Made by a program: the position numbers and the translations under genes
Part shown: positions 36,401 through 45,668 of the stretch, piece by piece
Position numbering within the stretch: the first letter of the stretch is position 1
Layout: each line of letters begins with the position of its first letter
Assembly (NCBI GenBank): GCA_903813345.2
Contig: CAIIXF020000012.1
Location: 11,392,932 to 11,452,931 of the forward strand
DNA: 60,000 nucleotides
Direction of reading: 5' to 3'
Origin: Owenia fusiformis
Taxonomy: Eukaryota > Annelida > Polychaeta > Sabellida > Oweniidae
Notes under the pieces: generated by a model
Told to the model about the DNA's origin: nothing
The model's database searches: none
Seen by the model: only the letters and a program-made list of their open reading frames with translations

Positions 36401-39400
36401 TTACTGTCCCTTAAATATGTATGTGATGCTGACATACCTGGCCATATCCTTCTCGACTTGGGAACCTTTGGTGAGCACAAAATGACCGCCAGTTCATTCT
36501 AAACCGCCTGTCTCTCCACGCCTGCCATACCATGCAGGGACAAGGCTCGACATCCCTCCGTCTCCACCAAATAGGTACGTTTCGAGGTGAGGATCGACGA
36601 TCTCTTACAGCCCAAGAAACGCACTTCTTTTCGAAGTTTGGCCGGTTGTCGCCATTTAGATCAAGTCGGAATATCCATTTTCCATTCAAACCTTTAAATT
36701 ACAATAAAACAATTGTACTCATTAAATGTTGTCGGCGAACAACTTAGAATATGAAAATTACCTAGAAAGACCTAAAGCCATGTCACTAAAAATACTAAAT
36801 TACGCTGGTTAACGGGATTTCAGATTTATGAAGCAAATACAAATGCATAGAAGTTGACCCCAGTAAAATGAAGTGAATGGTTGATTACCAGTGTTTCCTT
36901 TCATGTTATCAATGCCTAGAAGAGCATCATCGCGAAACAAATAATGGTTGAAGAAATTTTTGGTATCCCCAGCATCAAAGCCGATGTTAACATTTTTCCA
37001 TCTGCGCCAAGCCATCTTTCCATAGTTGAACAAAGCGTATGTCCGAATACCATCAGTTACCAATACGATCTGGTGATTCACCGTCTATGAAATCACATGG
37101 TTAAATAGTTATATGCTTTTTTGATAATTATATAGATACCCTGCGTGCAGAGTCTAGTTAAACTACAAGACGAAGCTCTCTTTTAAGAAGTGAAGTCAAA
37201 CGAATGCAAAGGGTATTATATAGAGGGTGGTCCAAAAAAATGGGACACTCGAATTTCAAAAATTAATATTGATTTTCTTGAGGAAAACATGTCATATTAT
37301 ATACCATTAGATAGGGAATTTACTTATCTTTAATTTGGTATACCATGAGTTCAAATTTATTATAATGCCTGTCAACAAGCGTCCATAATATAGATGACGT
37401 CATTTTAGTTTCAAAACAGGTTTTCTGAAACTTGCAAAAACAAGTTTTTTTATCAACTTGATTTACATAAACAGACTCTCAATATGTCCACCATTTTGAT
37501 CAGTTATAGCCCTCAATTTTGGCCTAAACTGGTCAAATGCATCATTGACATGCTGTTGAGACTGTGAATTAGACTTAATAATTCTGTCCTTGAGGGACTG
37601 ACCGACTGGGTGAATGTAAGGGGTTCATGATAAACCAATTCTGTTAGTTCTCCAAATATGCGGTAGTCGCAGATGTTAACATCGGATGATCCAATTATGT
37701 TGTTTTGGAACATCCTTATATGAGCTCATTTTCGAATCATTACATTTTCTAACAAGATGGGGCTCCAAGCAATAGATCTCAGGACTGTCAAATGTTTAAA
37801 AGAAAATGTGCCTAGATTCATCCCCCTTAATCACTGCCTCTCCAAGATCACCCGATTACCCAACGTCTGCGACTACGACGTATGGGGAGGACTGACAGAA
37901 TTGGTATACCATAAATCCTTACGATTTATTCAGCCCCTTAAGGACACAATTATTGAGAAGTGAAATTCATTGTCTCAACAGCATATCAATGATGCTACTG
38001 ACCAATTTAGGCCAAAATTGAGGGCTATAATTGATCAAAATGGTGGACATATTGAACATCTCTTTATGTAAATAAAGTTGACAATAAAACTTGGTTTTTG
38101 CTAGTTTTGGAAAACCCGTTTTGAAACGAAAATGACGTCATTTAGATTATGGACGCTGGTCGACAGACATTATAATAAATTTGAACTTAAGATATACCAA
38201 ATTAAAGATGAGTAAATTCCCTATCCACTGGTATATAATATGACATGTTTTCAACAAGAAAATCAGCATCTATTTTCGAAATACGAGTGTCCCATTTTTT
38301 GGACCACCCTGTATAATTATTATAATGTAACTCATTTTGAATAACATCTTTAAGAGGAAGTTATGAGATTTGCAGACGTGTAAATGATGAAATAGCAAAG
38401 CCTTTTATTGCTTGCAATAAACAAGAGGTTATTCACCAGTAGGGATTTGATATGGTATTAGGTCGTTAGCAATATCTAACATTTTTTAGGAATGAAAATT
38501 CTTTATAAATGAAAATTTGATGATAAATGTGATTTATTACTTGCTTTTACATACCTGATATTGCTCTCTAGAGGAGAGAATATATTTCCAATACTTATAT
38601 TGTCATAGGCCTACCTGAAATTCAGAATCGTCAGGGTTTTTCCGATTTAGGTACCGGCACCATGAACGGTATTGAGCATTTGGATTGTAGCAGTAATATG
38701 GATAGGGGAACACATCCTTCCACGTTACTTTCATAATCCACGTTGCCTCAAAATCTGCAACATTTGTATATCTCATCACTTCTTTACTCGCAACTTCGAT
38801 TAAAAATTGCCCTTTCTCATTAAAGATATCCTCGCTGGTATATGTCTGATAATAAACACCAGATAAAGGCAAACTTTCGCGTGTATCATGGTCTCCCCAA
38901 AACGAGGCTAGAATAGCTGAATTTCGTCTGCCAAGTGGAAACTTCCGGGCCCACCAATTTATGTATGGCCTACCAAAACTTATCAATCCGTTTGATGAAA
39001 CCTGAAATGATAAAACATAAACAAAAGTCTATTAATCCTTGGTCAAAGTCCTCATATGTAAAGCTTTTGATCGATTTATATGTGTATGTTCGGCGATAAT
39101 TTTTTTTTAGATTGATCCCAAAATTTTGGAAATTTGCTCATTCTAATCTGAATAAAAGCATTATTTATAATATAAAGTACAAAAAAGTGTGAATATCATT
39201 TGATGATTTTATCGTCACTCACATATATATTTCTGTATTTTCTATGACCAAAGTAGACTCCCCTTGGGGCGGTGATGGCACCTGATGTTGTATCTAACGC
39301 ATTCCGCAGCCGTATATCACCCTCCTCGTCACCACTGGGATACATTTGGTATATCGTTTCTAGAAAGTACTGTATAGTGAATATGGTTGATGTCAAAGCA

Positions 39401-42400
39401 CTTAAACTATTTCAAACCATAAAATTATCTGACCTTTTCTTTTTTATCCGATCAAATGCTCTAGATCTAATTTTCAGATTATAAATTAATCATAAACGTA
39501 GAAGGTTCCTAATTTCTGAATAAGTAGCAAGGAAAGCACATAAGTGACCCCTCGATTATTTTCAATGCGTTTCATGAAACTTAATTTGCGTTTTAAAATA
39601 TACTTGATACCTTGAAAAATGTTTTTCAAAAGTGGACCAACGCATGCATTACAACATGCAATACATAAGAGATCCTAAAGTAGTACTAGAAATTGAAGAT
39701 ACAGAAGTATGGGTAAGATACATTTACAAGATAGAACCTACCAGCAGCTATGGCATTGTCTGTTACCGTTGTTGATGCCAGTGTAGTTGTATCATCAGTG
39801 GTAGCAGCATCGGTCATAGATGTAGTACCATCAGTGGCATCAGCATCGGTTACTGTTGTTGTACCATCTGTGGTATCATCATCAGTTACTGTTGTTGTAC
39901 CATCTGTGGTATCATCATCAGTTACTGTTGTTTTACCATCTGTGGTATCACCATCAGTTACTGTTGTTGTAGCATCTGTGGTATCATCATCAGTTACTGT
40001 TGTTTTGCCATCTGTGGTATCATCATCAGTTACTGTTGTTGTACCATCTGTGGTATCATCATCAGTTACTGTTGTTTTACCATCTGTGGTATCATCATCA
40101 GTTACTGTTGTTGTTCCATCAGTGGTATCATCATCAGTCTCCGTTGTTGTACCATCACTGGCATCAGAATCAGTCTCTGTTGTTGTACCATCAATTGTAT
40201 CAGAATCAGTCACTGGTGTTGTACCATCAGTGGTATCATTATTATAAACTGGCGTTGTCCCATCAGTCAAATCGTCATCAGTAACTGTTGTTGTCCCATC
40301 AGAGGTATCCTCATCAGTTAGTGTTGTTGTACCATCTGTGGTATCATCATCAGTTACTGTTGTTGTCCCATCAGTGGAATCATCATCAGTAACTGTTGTT
40401 GTCCCATTAGTAGTAGCATCATCGGTTACCGTTGTTGTACCATCACTGGCATCAGCATCGGTCTCTGTTGCTGTACCATCAGTTGTATCTGAATCAGTAA
40501 CTATTGTTGTCCCATCAGTGGTATCATCATCAGCCATTGTTGTTGTCACATCAGTGGTATCATCATCGGTCATTGTTGTTGTCCCATCAGTGGTATCATC
40601 ATCAGCCATTGTTGTTGTCACATCAGTGGTTTCATCATCAGTCATTGCTGTTGTCCCATCAGTGGTATCATCATCAGCCATTGTTGTTGTCACATCAGTG
40701 GTTTCATCATCAGTCATTGCTGTTGTCCCATCAGTGGTATCATCATCAGTCATTGCTGTTGTCCCATCAGTGGTATCGTCATTAGTCATTGTTGTTGTCC
40801 CATCAGTGGTTTCATCATCAGTCATTGCTGTTGTCCCATCAGTGGTATCAGAATCAGACACTGTTGTTGTATCATCAGGGGTAGTAGCCATCAGTTTACC
40901 TACTTGCAGAAATATAATTTAGAGACAAAAACATATCAAAAATCGATCTTACATGAATATGGTAGCAAATTTTACTGGTCAATCTTAAGCAAACTTTGGG
41001 GAAAATCAAAAATAGCCAAATACATTTTGGGTAATCAAAAATAGCCAAATACCTTTTGGGAAAATCAACAATAACCAAATATATTTTGGGAAAATCAGAA
41101 ATAGCCATATACCTATTAGGAAAATCAAAAATAGCCAAATACCCTTTGGGAAAATCAAAAAAAGCCTAATACCTTTTGAGATAATCAAAAATAACAAAAT
41201 ATTTTTGGGGAAATCAAAAATAGCCAAATACGTTTTATCTATGACCCAAATGGTATTCCTCATTTGGACAGTCAAAGCAAGGCTTATCTTTTTTACACAC
41301 CTTGTTCAAAAACACCACATCCATGAAGATACTGTGACAAGCGGGTAGAACACGGCCCTCAAAAGGATTAAAGAACTGGGAATACAAGATCAATTTCGTT
41401 TATTAGACGGCACCATAATGTGGAGTCGAAGTCACTTTGCAAGTAGCACTCAATTTCTTTCCCGATTTAAACTTAATTGTAGCAATATAGGAGTCCTAAG
41501 GGGAGGCATCAAAAGTTCAATGTCTGATAGGAAACTAAATAAATCTAGTTTTGAGTAGGACCCCCCCCCCCCCCTCCCCCTCAAAACTAAATACAATGAA
41601 AGTTGATCGCAGACTTTTCACATGTTTTAGCGACTCAATTTGGACGTTCATGGGGCAAGTACTATAACTTATTTATGATTCTTAAAACATGTGCCAACAA
41701 CAATAGGCATAATATTCCATGTTGCATGCATCTTGGTAAAGAAGGCATCTGGTAAAGTCTTTATTTTTAAACCATTCCAAGGCATTTCGAGTCGAAATTG
41801 CGAAAAATTTAAATGTTGAAATTTGTCGGATAGCAAACTGAAATAGCTTTGACCCCCTCCCCCCAAACTAGATTTATTTAGTTTTCTATCAGACATTGAT
41901 CTTTTGATGCCTCCCCTAAGAAGCTATTGTGTTAAATATTCAGAGTTGCGTCATATTTTTGTCTGTTTATTGTCATTTGCCGTTTGTTCAGCCATTATGT
42001 TTGTACGAGTATAATACTCAAAATATATAGGATTGCTGTATCTGAATGATTATACTCGTACTTTTATTTATTTTTCATCAGAAGATCTTCTGATTCAATT
42101 CTAAATATTATATACTGTGCATGCTAACTGGGTAAATATTTACTTATGAAACAAAACTCAAGTATTTTCAATTTCCGTGAAGTGGTGTAAAGTGGGGATT
42201 AACTGCTATTAACCATCGTAAATTGCCCCTAATCTACACATATTTTTCAACTTGCCAATAATTTTATTCAATTTGCAACGCGGTGCTAGTTGGTCTTTTT
42301 TGATATTCTGATACTCGCGGTAAAAACGGATTAAATATTACCTTACGCAACCCACGTATCAAAAACACTTCACTTCAGGGTCATACAAAAATACACCCCA

Positions 42401-42679
42401 AATCTATCAATAAAATCTATTTAAAACAGTCGCGCTTTCAACGGAAGGAAGTTATTAATATGGTGTCAATTCTTTAATACAGCGAGAGTGTCTCAGAAAA
42501 CATCAAAGCGTTCCATAAAAAGCTCACAAAAACATCGAAATACATGAAGAACTAATACTATGGTTTTTTTACTTTTTTAAATCTTTGAATATTAAGAATG
42601 ACTGATTTTTACCTGTTTGCGCTTGACATGCTACTAACACTACAAAAAATAGCATCTTTAATTTGACTCTCGGAGCCAT
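24195..42679 (-). CDS. mucin-like NIDO-AMOP-VWD-EGF-SEA transmembrane protein (25 exons)
   Basis: A single gene is reconstructed from GT-AG sites and matching codon phases, from the ATG at 42677-42679 to the TAA at 24195-24197, for a product of about 1966 residues. Domain order is signal peptide, about 31 repeats of TDDDTTDGTTTV type, NIDO, AMOP, VWD, a cadherin/Ig-like module, about ten EGF-like modules, a beta-rich region, SEA, a transmembrane helix and a cytoplasmic tail. This is the architecture of mucin-4 and of invertebrate mucin-like proteins, which are cell-surface or secreted adhesion and barrier molecules. The SEA domain contains GSII, like the autoproteolysis site of mucins. All splice phases agree except around exon 9, where one base seems missing near 35220. 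Several introns contain transposons. The domain order is seen directly; the function is inferred from the family. Confidence 0.92.
25066..25183 (-). CDS. mucin-like gene exon 24: transmembrane helix
   Basis: After the acceptor ATTGTAG the exon encodes VAGSALSTGG, then the hydrophobic span LIGVIVASVLGGAAVVIVV and ILILKNKAK. This is a single-pass helix with basic residues on the cytoplasmic side, ending at an AAAG/GTGGGT donor. The first half of the exon and its acceptor are repeated upstream at 25190-25520. Confidence 0.9.
25140..25520 (-). repeat. tandem partial copies of the transmembrane exon
   Basis: Four extra units of about 70-95 bp contain the acceptor, the start of exon 24 (CCACTGGTGGACTGATTGGA-like) and intron sequence with ATATGAAATATGAAAAG. 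None reaches the hydrophobic half or a donor, so they are partial exon duplicates inside the intron. Confidence 0.8.
25831..26009 (-). CDS. mucin-like gene exon 23: SEA domain, C-terminal half
   Basis: It begins (G)SIIAEFTVQGSVNDIT, the strand after the SEA cleavage position, and continues with a helix (SVLYDIYDEVDSG) and SFNDSSIE. It ends in phase 0 before the transmembrane exon. Confidence 0.85.
26100..26505 (-). CDS. mucin-like gene exon 22: beta-rich region and SEA N-terminal half
   Basis: It encodes WNATMTLLNSNEVSG... (beta-strand-rich) and then a SEA-like part (LYFDADYDSIVAG... TLYNHFMPKYYKK ... SFTGWTTSK) ending in a split Gly codon that joins SIIAEF in exon 23. Several N-x-S/T sites are present. 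Confidence 0.85.
26759..26943 (-). CDS. mucin-like gene exon 21
   Basis: It encodes HIPNWSNPLELLSDEFYVLL... ending ...ENIDWK at a GT donor. It is beta-strand-like and precedes the SEA region. No named domain is recognised; the phases fit both neighbours. Confidence 0.75.
27009..27239 (-). CDS. mucin-like gene exon 20: two calcium-binding EGF modules
   Basis: It encodes DINECATLQPCDPNADC... and NINECSNGICGNDAVC... with the Ca-binding EGF pattern (D-I/N-x-E, GSF/GSY aromatic). The second module has CGAGC where CGAGF is usual. The donor is uncertain: 27009 (CCT/GTTGTT) keeps the phase with exon 21, whereas the stronger-looking GTATAT donor at 27021 does not. Confidence 0.75.
27265..27485. repeat. 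intronic repeat, inverted relative to 30.64-30.84 kb
   Basis: The reverse complement resembles 30640-30840 (TAGACATTGTTTCTTTTCAC and CGTTAGATCAT in both). It is a dispersed repeat in two introns of the mucin-like gene; a weaker relative lies near 31.69-31.76 kb. Confidence 0.5.
27816..28076 (-). CDS. mucin-like gene exon 19: laminin-type EGF plus calcium-binding EGF
   Basis: It encodes GCDSIHWGIGCANLCEC...CVPGWGGENC, a laminin/attractin-like Cys-rich module, followed by DIDECAANSTICGDNAQC...CNTGFQQDG, a Ca-binding EGF module. The phases match both neighbours. Confidence 0.88.
28203..28325 (-). CDS. mucin-like gene exon 18: calcium-binding EGF module
   Basis: It encodes (N)INECELGIDGCSGGCTDMDG ... 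SCGAGFQLGNDQKSC, one complement C1r-like Ca-binding EGF in a phase 1-1 exon, the usual form for shuffled EGF exons. Confidence 0.88.
28631..28759 (-). CDS. mucin-like gene exon 17: EGF-like module
   Basis: It encodes (D)VASLGPCLAEGLTCEYGCR...VCFCKNGYNVTDAENC, six cysteines and no Ca-binding signature. It is a phase 1-1 exon. Confidence 0.82.
28944..29069 (-). CDS. mucin-like gene exon 16: calcium-binding EGF module
   Basis: It encodes (D)INECIEATSGCDQICNNTEG... CEDGFTLNADGKSC in a phase 1-1 exon with acceptor TTTACAG and donor GTATAC. Confidence 0.88.
29558..29680 (-). CDS. mucin-like gene exon 15: calcium-binding EGF module
   Basis: It encodes (D)IDECVNVTLNECQQECINKK ... CLPGYSAINTTHC in a phase 1-1 exon. 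Confidence 0.88.
30328..30489 (-). CDS. mucin-like gene exon 14: EGF-like module
   Basis: It completes the previous EGF (GDNC) and then encodes VDIDGCEGEPCGESSNCTDVT ... CSQCPDGTVTVDNKC. The GWEGDNC junction with exon 13 is a typical EGF ending. Confidence 0.88.
31001..31179 (-). CDS. mucin-like gene exon 13: Cys-rich EGF-like start
   Basis: It encodes FMAEDDLGARSPETRLVIWI, then CSNCTNGNGLCNFG and CDCNTGWEG, the link from the cadherin/Ig-like module into the EGF series, as seen in the mucin-4 family. Confidence 0.85.
31395..31599 (-). CDS. mucin-like gene exon 12: cadherin/Ig-like module
   Basis: It encodes NVAPRLSVEAVQNFTVG ... SAFDNDSDTV ... GAQFDNQSGLFNFTPSS, a beta-sandwich of the putative-Ig (He_PIG) kind that follows VWD in this family. 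Confidence 0.82.
31971..33212. repeat. three tandem 400-421-bp foldback repeats in an intron
   Basis: Units start at 31971, 32372 and 32793 (401, 421 and about 420 bp). Unit 1 lacks a 20-bp internal duplication (GAAGATATGCACTGAAGCGG) present in units 2 and 3. Each unit begins with a hairpin of about 130 bp (GTTATGTACTGGGAGG pairing with CCGACCGTACATAAC) and then a second pair (TTATCCTATACCAAGTAGAG with CTCTACTTGGCATAGGATAA). Confidence 0.85.
33234..33479 (-). CDS. mucin-like gene exon 11: region after VWD
   Basis: Joined to exon 10 it reads ELWKITQNESIFWYRDNETT, then FSNASFEPLF and CNSEIACVFDYLATGD. This is the conserved C-terminal flank of VWD in mucin-4-like proteins. Confidence 0.88.
33612..33815 (-). 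CDS. mucin-like gene exon 10: VWD C-terminal part
   Basis: It encodes (G)FSLNVSVSVRSLSITITAPV ... GLMGTFNGNTSDEY ... VYHDFGEL. GLMGTFNG is the VWD GLxGxxNG motif. Confidence 0.9.
33907..34959 (+). mobile_element. decayed mariner-like transposon with ~300-bp inverted repeats
   Basis: The ends CGAGGGTTGATCCAAAAGTT and the complement lie between TA dinucleotides. The arms extend about 300 bp (33907-34210 and 34658-34959). Between them, on the plus strand near 34325-34460, a broken frame shows DNAQFHT and, after a frameshift, PPSDIDLYSDLK, matching the DNAxxH and PSD blocks of mariner DD34D transposases. It lies in the intron between VWD exons 9 and 10. Confidence 0.75.
35207..35349 (-). CDS. 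mucin-like gene exon 9: VWD middle part, possible 1-base deletion
   Basis: It encodes (D)MIIRVNGEDVTDTVEQL ... SLGVDSDGVV, then by my reading runs out of frame. One base is missing near 35220 compared with the phase needed to join exon 10 and with the expected VTAAFATG. Without this base the junction reads into a stop. Confidence 0.7.
35502..35738 (-). CDS. mucin-like gene exon 8: VWD N-terminal part
   Basis: It encodes WFWGDPHVRTLDGKTYSFNG and GEYWLIKTTDDYFTLQGRT, the classic GDPHxxTLDGxxYxFNG start of a VWD domain, ending in a phase 1 donor. Confidence 0.92.
35954..36191 (-). CDS. mucin-like gene exon 7: AMOP domain
   Basis: It encodes SCCYNNDWWTNW ... YYCCEASDNCKLF ... RPVDTCQAYVPPRW, with cysteines spaced as in AMOP and the PPRW that abuts VWD. 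The donor is GTGTAAG. Confidence 0.92.
36438..36691 (-). CDS. mucin-like gene exon 6: NIDO end and AMOP start
   Basis: It encodes LNGKWIFRLDLNGDN, the end of the NIDO region, then WWRRRDVEPCPCMVWQAWRD, the AMOP opening with its CPC motif. Confidence 0.88.
36889..37084 (-). CDS. mucin-like gene exon 5: NIDO domain, C-terminal part
   Basis: It encodes TVNHQIVLVTDGIRTYALF, NYGKMAWRRW and IGFDAGD, the conserved NIDO LVLxTDGxxSxAxFxY and GFxAGD blocks. Confidence 0.9.
37221..38313. mobile_element. Tc1/mariner-superfamily foldback element
   Basis: The terminal repeats are AGGGTGGTCCAAAAAAATGG and complement, with TA outside. Arms of about 450-530 bp both encode the C-terminus of the same transposase, one on each strand. 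On the plus strand (37800-38070) it reads NVCDYDVWGGLTELVYHKS then, after a frame break, FRPKLRAIIDQNGGHIEHLF and stop. The element is thus an inverted duplication of the transposon's 3' end, inside the NIDO intron. Confidence 0.8.
38615..39001 (-). CDS. mucin-like gene exon 4: NIDO domain, central part
   Basis: It encodes VSSNGLISFG, ILASFWGDHDTRES, GVYYQTYTS and WIMKVTWKDVFPYP, the NIDO core (NGxISFG, AxFWxDxD). It is 129 codons, phase 0 at both ends. Confidence 0.92.
39223..39359 (-). CDS. mucin-like gene exon 3: NIDO start
   Basis: It encodes ETIYQMYPSGDEEGD then GVYFGHRKYRNIYV, the usual lead into NIDO (YPFGxxxGD, FFGxxYxxIYV). The acceptor TTTCTAG is chosen because it restores the phase with exon 2. 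Confidence 0.85.
39742..40899 (-). CDS. mucin-like gene exon 2: acidic Thr-rich repeat domain
   Basis: It encodes about 385 residues, mostly some 31 repeats of a 12-residue unit (consensus TDDDTTDGTTTV with variants), matching a 36-bp minisatellite. High Thr suggests dense O-glycosylation; the Asp makes it strongly acidic; Pro and Ser are nearly absent. It joins the signal-peptide exon in phase (T-GKLMATTPDD). Copy number is likely to vary between alleles. Confidence 0.9.
40985..41245. repeat. 33-bp minisatellite in intron 1
   Basis: About eight units of the form TTTTGGGAAAATCAAAAATA followed by GCCAAATAC lie just upstream of the acceptor of the repeat exon. The minus strand is open for several units, but this is periodicity, not coding. 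Confidence 0.85.
41497..41920. mobile_element. foldback element with CTAAGGGGAGGCATC ends
   Basis: The left arm (CTAAGGGGAGGCATCAAAAG, then TCAATGTCTGATAGGAAACT) is the complement of the right arm. C-runs lie inside both arms. It is in intron 1 of the mucin-like gene and non-coding. Confidence 0.65.
42613..42679 (-). CDS. mucin-like gene exon 1: signal peptide
   Basis: The ATG at 42677-42679 starts MAPRVKLKMLFFVVLVACQA: basic N-region, hydrophobic core and a likely cleavage after CQA. The donor is ACAG/GTAAAA, and the one-base overhang joins exon 2 in frame. No TATA box is visible upstream. Confidence 0.9.
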
Positions 42680-45203
42680 CTTCCCGGGTCTTGTCAAATT
42701 TTCCTTGTTTTGTTACGCCGAGCTGAGGTTTCTCTCTCTTTTAACAGAATGTGGAGGATACGATCGCGATGATATGGTCTTGAATCCGATAGATGTGTCG
42801 GATACAGTTGCCATTGTTTTGATCAATATTGGAATAATTTTAAAGAATTCTGAGTTTTTATGTGTTTGGTTAAAAGGAAGCCAAATAACCGGGTAAATAG
42901 ATGTTTGGATTTCAGATTCGGCTTGTTATGTAGAATGTTTGTTAAGTGAAGAAAGCTCTTAAAAATATTGTTAAGACAAGGAGGGCATCAGCTTCCTATT
43001 ATAGTTCTCCTAGCAGGGAATAATAAACATGACAATCTAACAATGTCACTTTTTGAAAAGAACTCAAGGAAGGATGTACACGTATCAGTACATTTTTTAC
43101 GTAGATTGAAATGAACGTGGGTATATGTTTTTGTGTAAACTGAGTAGGGGATTATACGATTTTGAAATCCCGGTCCAAATAAAGCCAAAATGAGACCAGG
43201 CAATAATGCAACAGAAAAGAACAAGTTTGGGGGAGGGAATTTTCTTGGAGGGGGAGGGGTAATCCTCTAGTGGTATGTTTATTTAAGGAAACTTAATAAA
43301 TACTCTCCTTATAAGTTCCCGTAACCCGAGCGTACTCCTCAAGTACATAAAGGTCTCATCGGTGCTTGATTGGACGATATGTTAAAGGTCCCGGCAAAAG
43401 TTTGAAAGTATTGTTGAACAATATAAGTATGGTTTGTCATAACTTTGAAAGTTGTATTGATTTTTTTGTTTTGAAAAACTTGTTGGTATTTTGATTTTCA
43501 AATATTTGAATTTCCCGCCAAATAAGAAGCGAAAGTGCTTATTTATCATAAAAAACAACACATCATACTGTAAAATACACTATTGTCTAGATTTCATTAG
43601 ATACAGTAAGTAAAGGTTACCTTATTTCAACGTTTTTATATTTTCTTACGCATATATTTAATTTTATAGCATTTTTAAAATAATTGTGATGTCATCAGGC
43701 AACGCAGTGATGTCATTTAGGGTGAACAAATTATTATTTTTAAAATTTCCCAATTTTCTAAATAAACATTTTCCAAATATGCTAACTTTGAATATGAAAT
43801 AATCTTAATGACCTATATTAGTAATGAAGAAATGTTTATAATGTTGTAAATATCTCTGTGCCATTGAATTTTAAAATGTACTTTTCTCTGTCCCACTTTC
43901 CCGCGCTTTCCAACCAATCTTCTGAATAGATTAATTTAGAACGTATGCTATGCATTGATGTGAATTATTGATTATTAATAATATATATCTTTGATAACAA
44001 ATAAATTATTTAAAAAAGTCCACAATTTTTCAAACAAAAAATCCTTCAAAAACAGTTTTTTTAATTAAAAAAAAGTATCATGTATCACGTTTTAGTAACG
44101 TTGGGTAAGATTATAAAATGTGCCAAAATGCTTCAAACTTTTTCATGGGCCTTTATAATTAACGAATGTTTCTATATTATGTTTTTATGATTTCATCAAT
44201 TTCATCAATCATGAAAAAATATGAATCCATCTGATAGATTCAAAATGAGTGCTATACATTAGTATCATGTTGACCTGTATTGATGATTGGACCAACAAGT
44301 GCGTTACGAAATCGTACGAAATCTCTCTATTTATTTTGTATTTTTGTTTTATAACCCAATTATCAGTTATTCACGATGTGACATGTACTAAATCTCTTAT
44401 CTGATATAACATCATTGGCATAGGCTATACTTTAGTACTGCACGGTTACATGCGTCGAGGGTCCCAAAAAAGGCCGCATTTTGGCAAGTATTTTCTCAAC
44501 AACACGAACAAATTTTTACTTTAGGGTATCACCGACAAATCTGAAAAATGTGAAGACCATCCATCAAAAATTATTTTCGAATTGTCAAATTTAAAAAGTA
44601 TGTCAAAATATCTTAATTCAATGAAAGAGTCGTCAACTCGAAGCCTTATTTCTCTAGCAGCCATATTTACAGAAATGCCATTTCTTCCAATCATATCGCA
44701 AGCCATAAAATACGTTTGTATACTGTTACATCACTCAACACATTGCTAAAATTTATTCACGATTATTCTTTCACCCTATATTTTCTCCTTCAAACAATTT
44801 TCAATGGTAGCCTTTTACTATCACTTAAAGGTATAGTTAATCCTTCAAAACTAAAATGTTGGACAAAACTTATTTTGGATACAGACAACAATGAAGTAAA
44901 TAAATAGAACTGACACCGGACACGACTCAGTCTGAGATGCCAACTCTGATAGCTGACATAAATATGATTAAGGCCTCATTGCGTAGCTCTGATATTGGAT
45001 TTTTTGACATGCTGTTTTGAATTTGCAAGTAGTCTATTGAATACCATGCTGGCAATTTTGATTTCGATGCACAGTTTAATTAAATTCTGTTTGACGTAGA
45101 TGATGTATGTCATGCATGTTTTAGCTCCGTATATCGTACAAAACTAGCTCCGTATATCCTACAAAACTAGCTTATTTAAAATATGTATCAGAAAACCAGC
45201 TAT
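42680..45203. other. upstream flank of the mucin-like gene, no gene recognised
   Basis: This is AT-rich DNA without a supported exon. Several short open frames exist (for example a 61-codon frame at 44521-44706 on the minus strand) but show no family motif. The promoter of the mucin-like gene must lie near 42.68-42.8 kb; no clear core element is visible. Confidence 0.4.
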
Positions 45204-45668
45204 GGCAAAACTGCCCTAATTCACGTCACCATACTAGTCAATGGGCAAAAGGGCAAACGCCTGACTTTTTATCTCGAGTTATGGATTTATGTGGCCTCAC
45301 TGGCCTATCTGAGGTTCTAAAGCTATGTCTAAGCTACATCTTGACACTAAACTCAATAGGGGCCAACCATCTACTTTTTGAAATAATTGGTCAATTGTGA
45401 CACTACCCCCTCTCTCTGCAGACACAAATTGAAATTCACAAAAATGAAGGCAAAATTAATACGCCACTTGACTCGAAATTTTCCTTCAGATAACCCAAAT
45501 AAACGCATTTTCAGAAGAAATGGCATGTTGTCATTGCAAAAAGATCACAACTGTGCCTACATACTAGCTTACTGACTCGTCATGATCACAATTGTGTTGG
45601 GACTACATTTATTTTTGAATACTACTTTTTTCTATTCAGCGGAAGTGACGTATTAGGGCATTTTGGCC
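45204..45668 (+). mobile_element. solo 465-bp unit of the composite element
   Basis: It has the same length and ends as 1153-1617 and 2483-2947, with about six or seven substitutions, flanked by a 3-bp duplication TAT (45201-45203 and 45669-45671). It shows that the unit can occur alone. Confidence 0.85.

Noticed and set aside
39750-40922. Long plus-strand open frames (165 and 194 codons) of Val/Ser-rich repeats
   Set aside because: They are antisense shadows of the 36-bp coding repeat. The minus-strand frame joins in phase with the signal peptide and NIDO exons.
41006-41275. Hydrophobic 89-codon minus-strand frame (repeats of FLIFPKGIWL)
   Set aside because: It is produced by the 33-bp minisatellite in intron 1; the apparent membrane segments are repeat artefacts.
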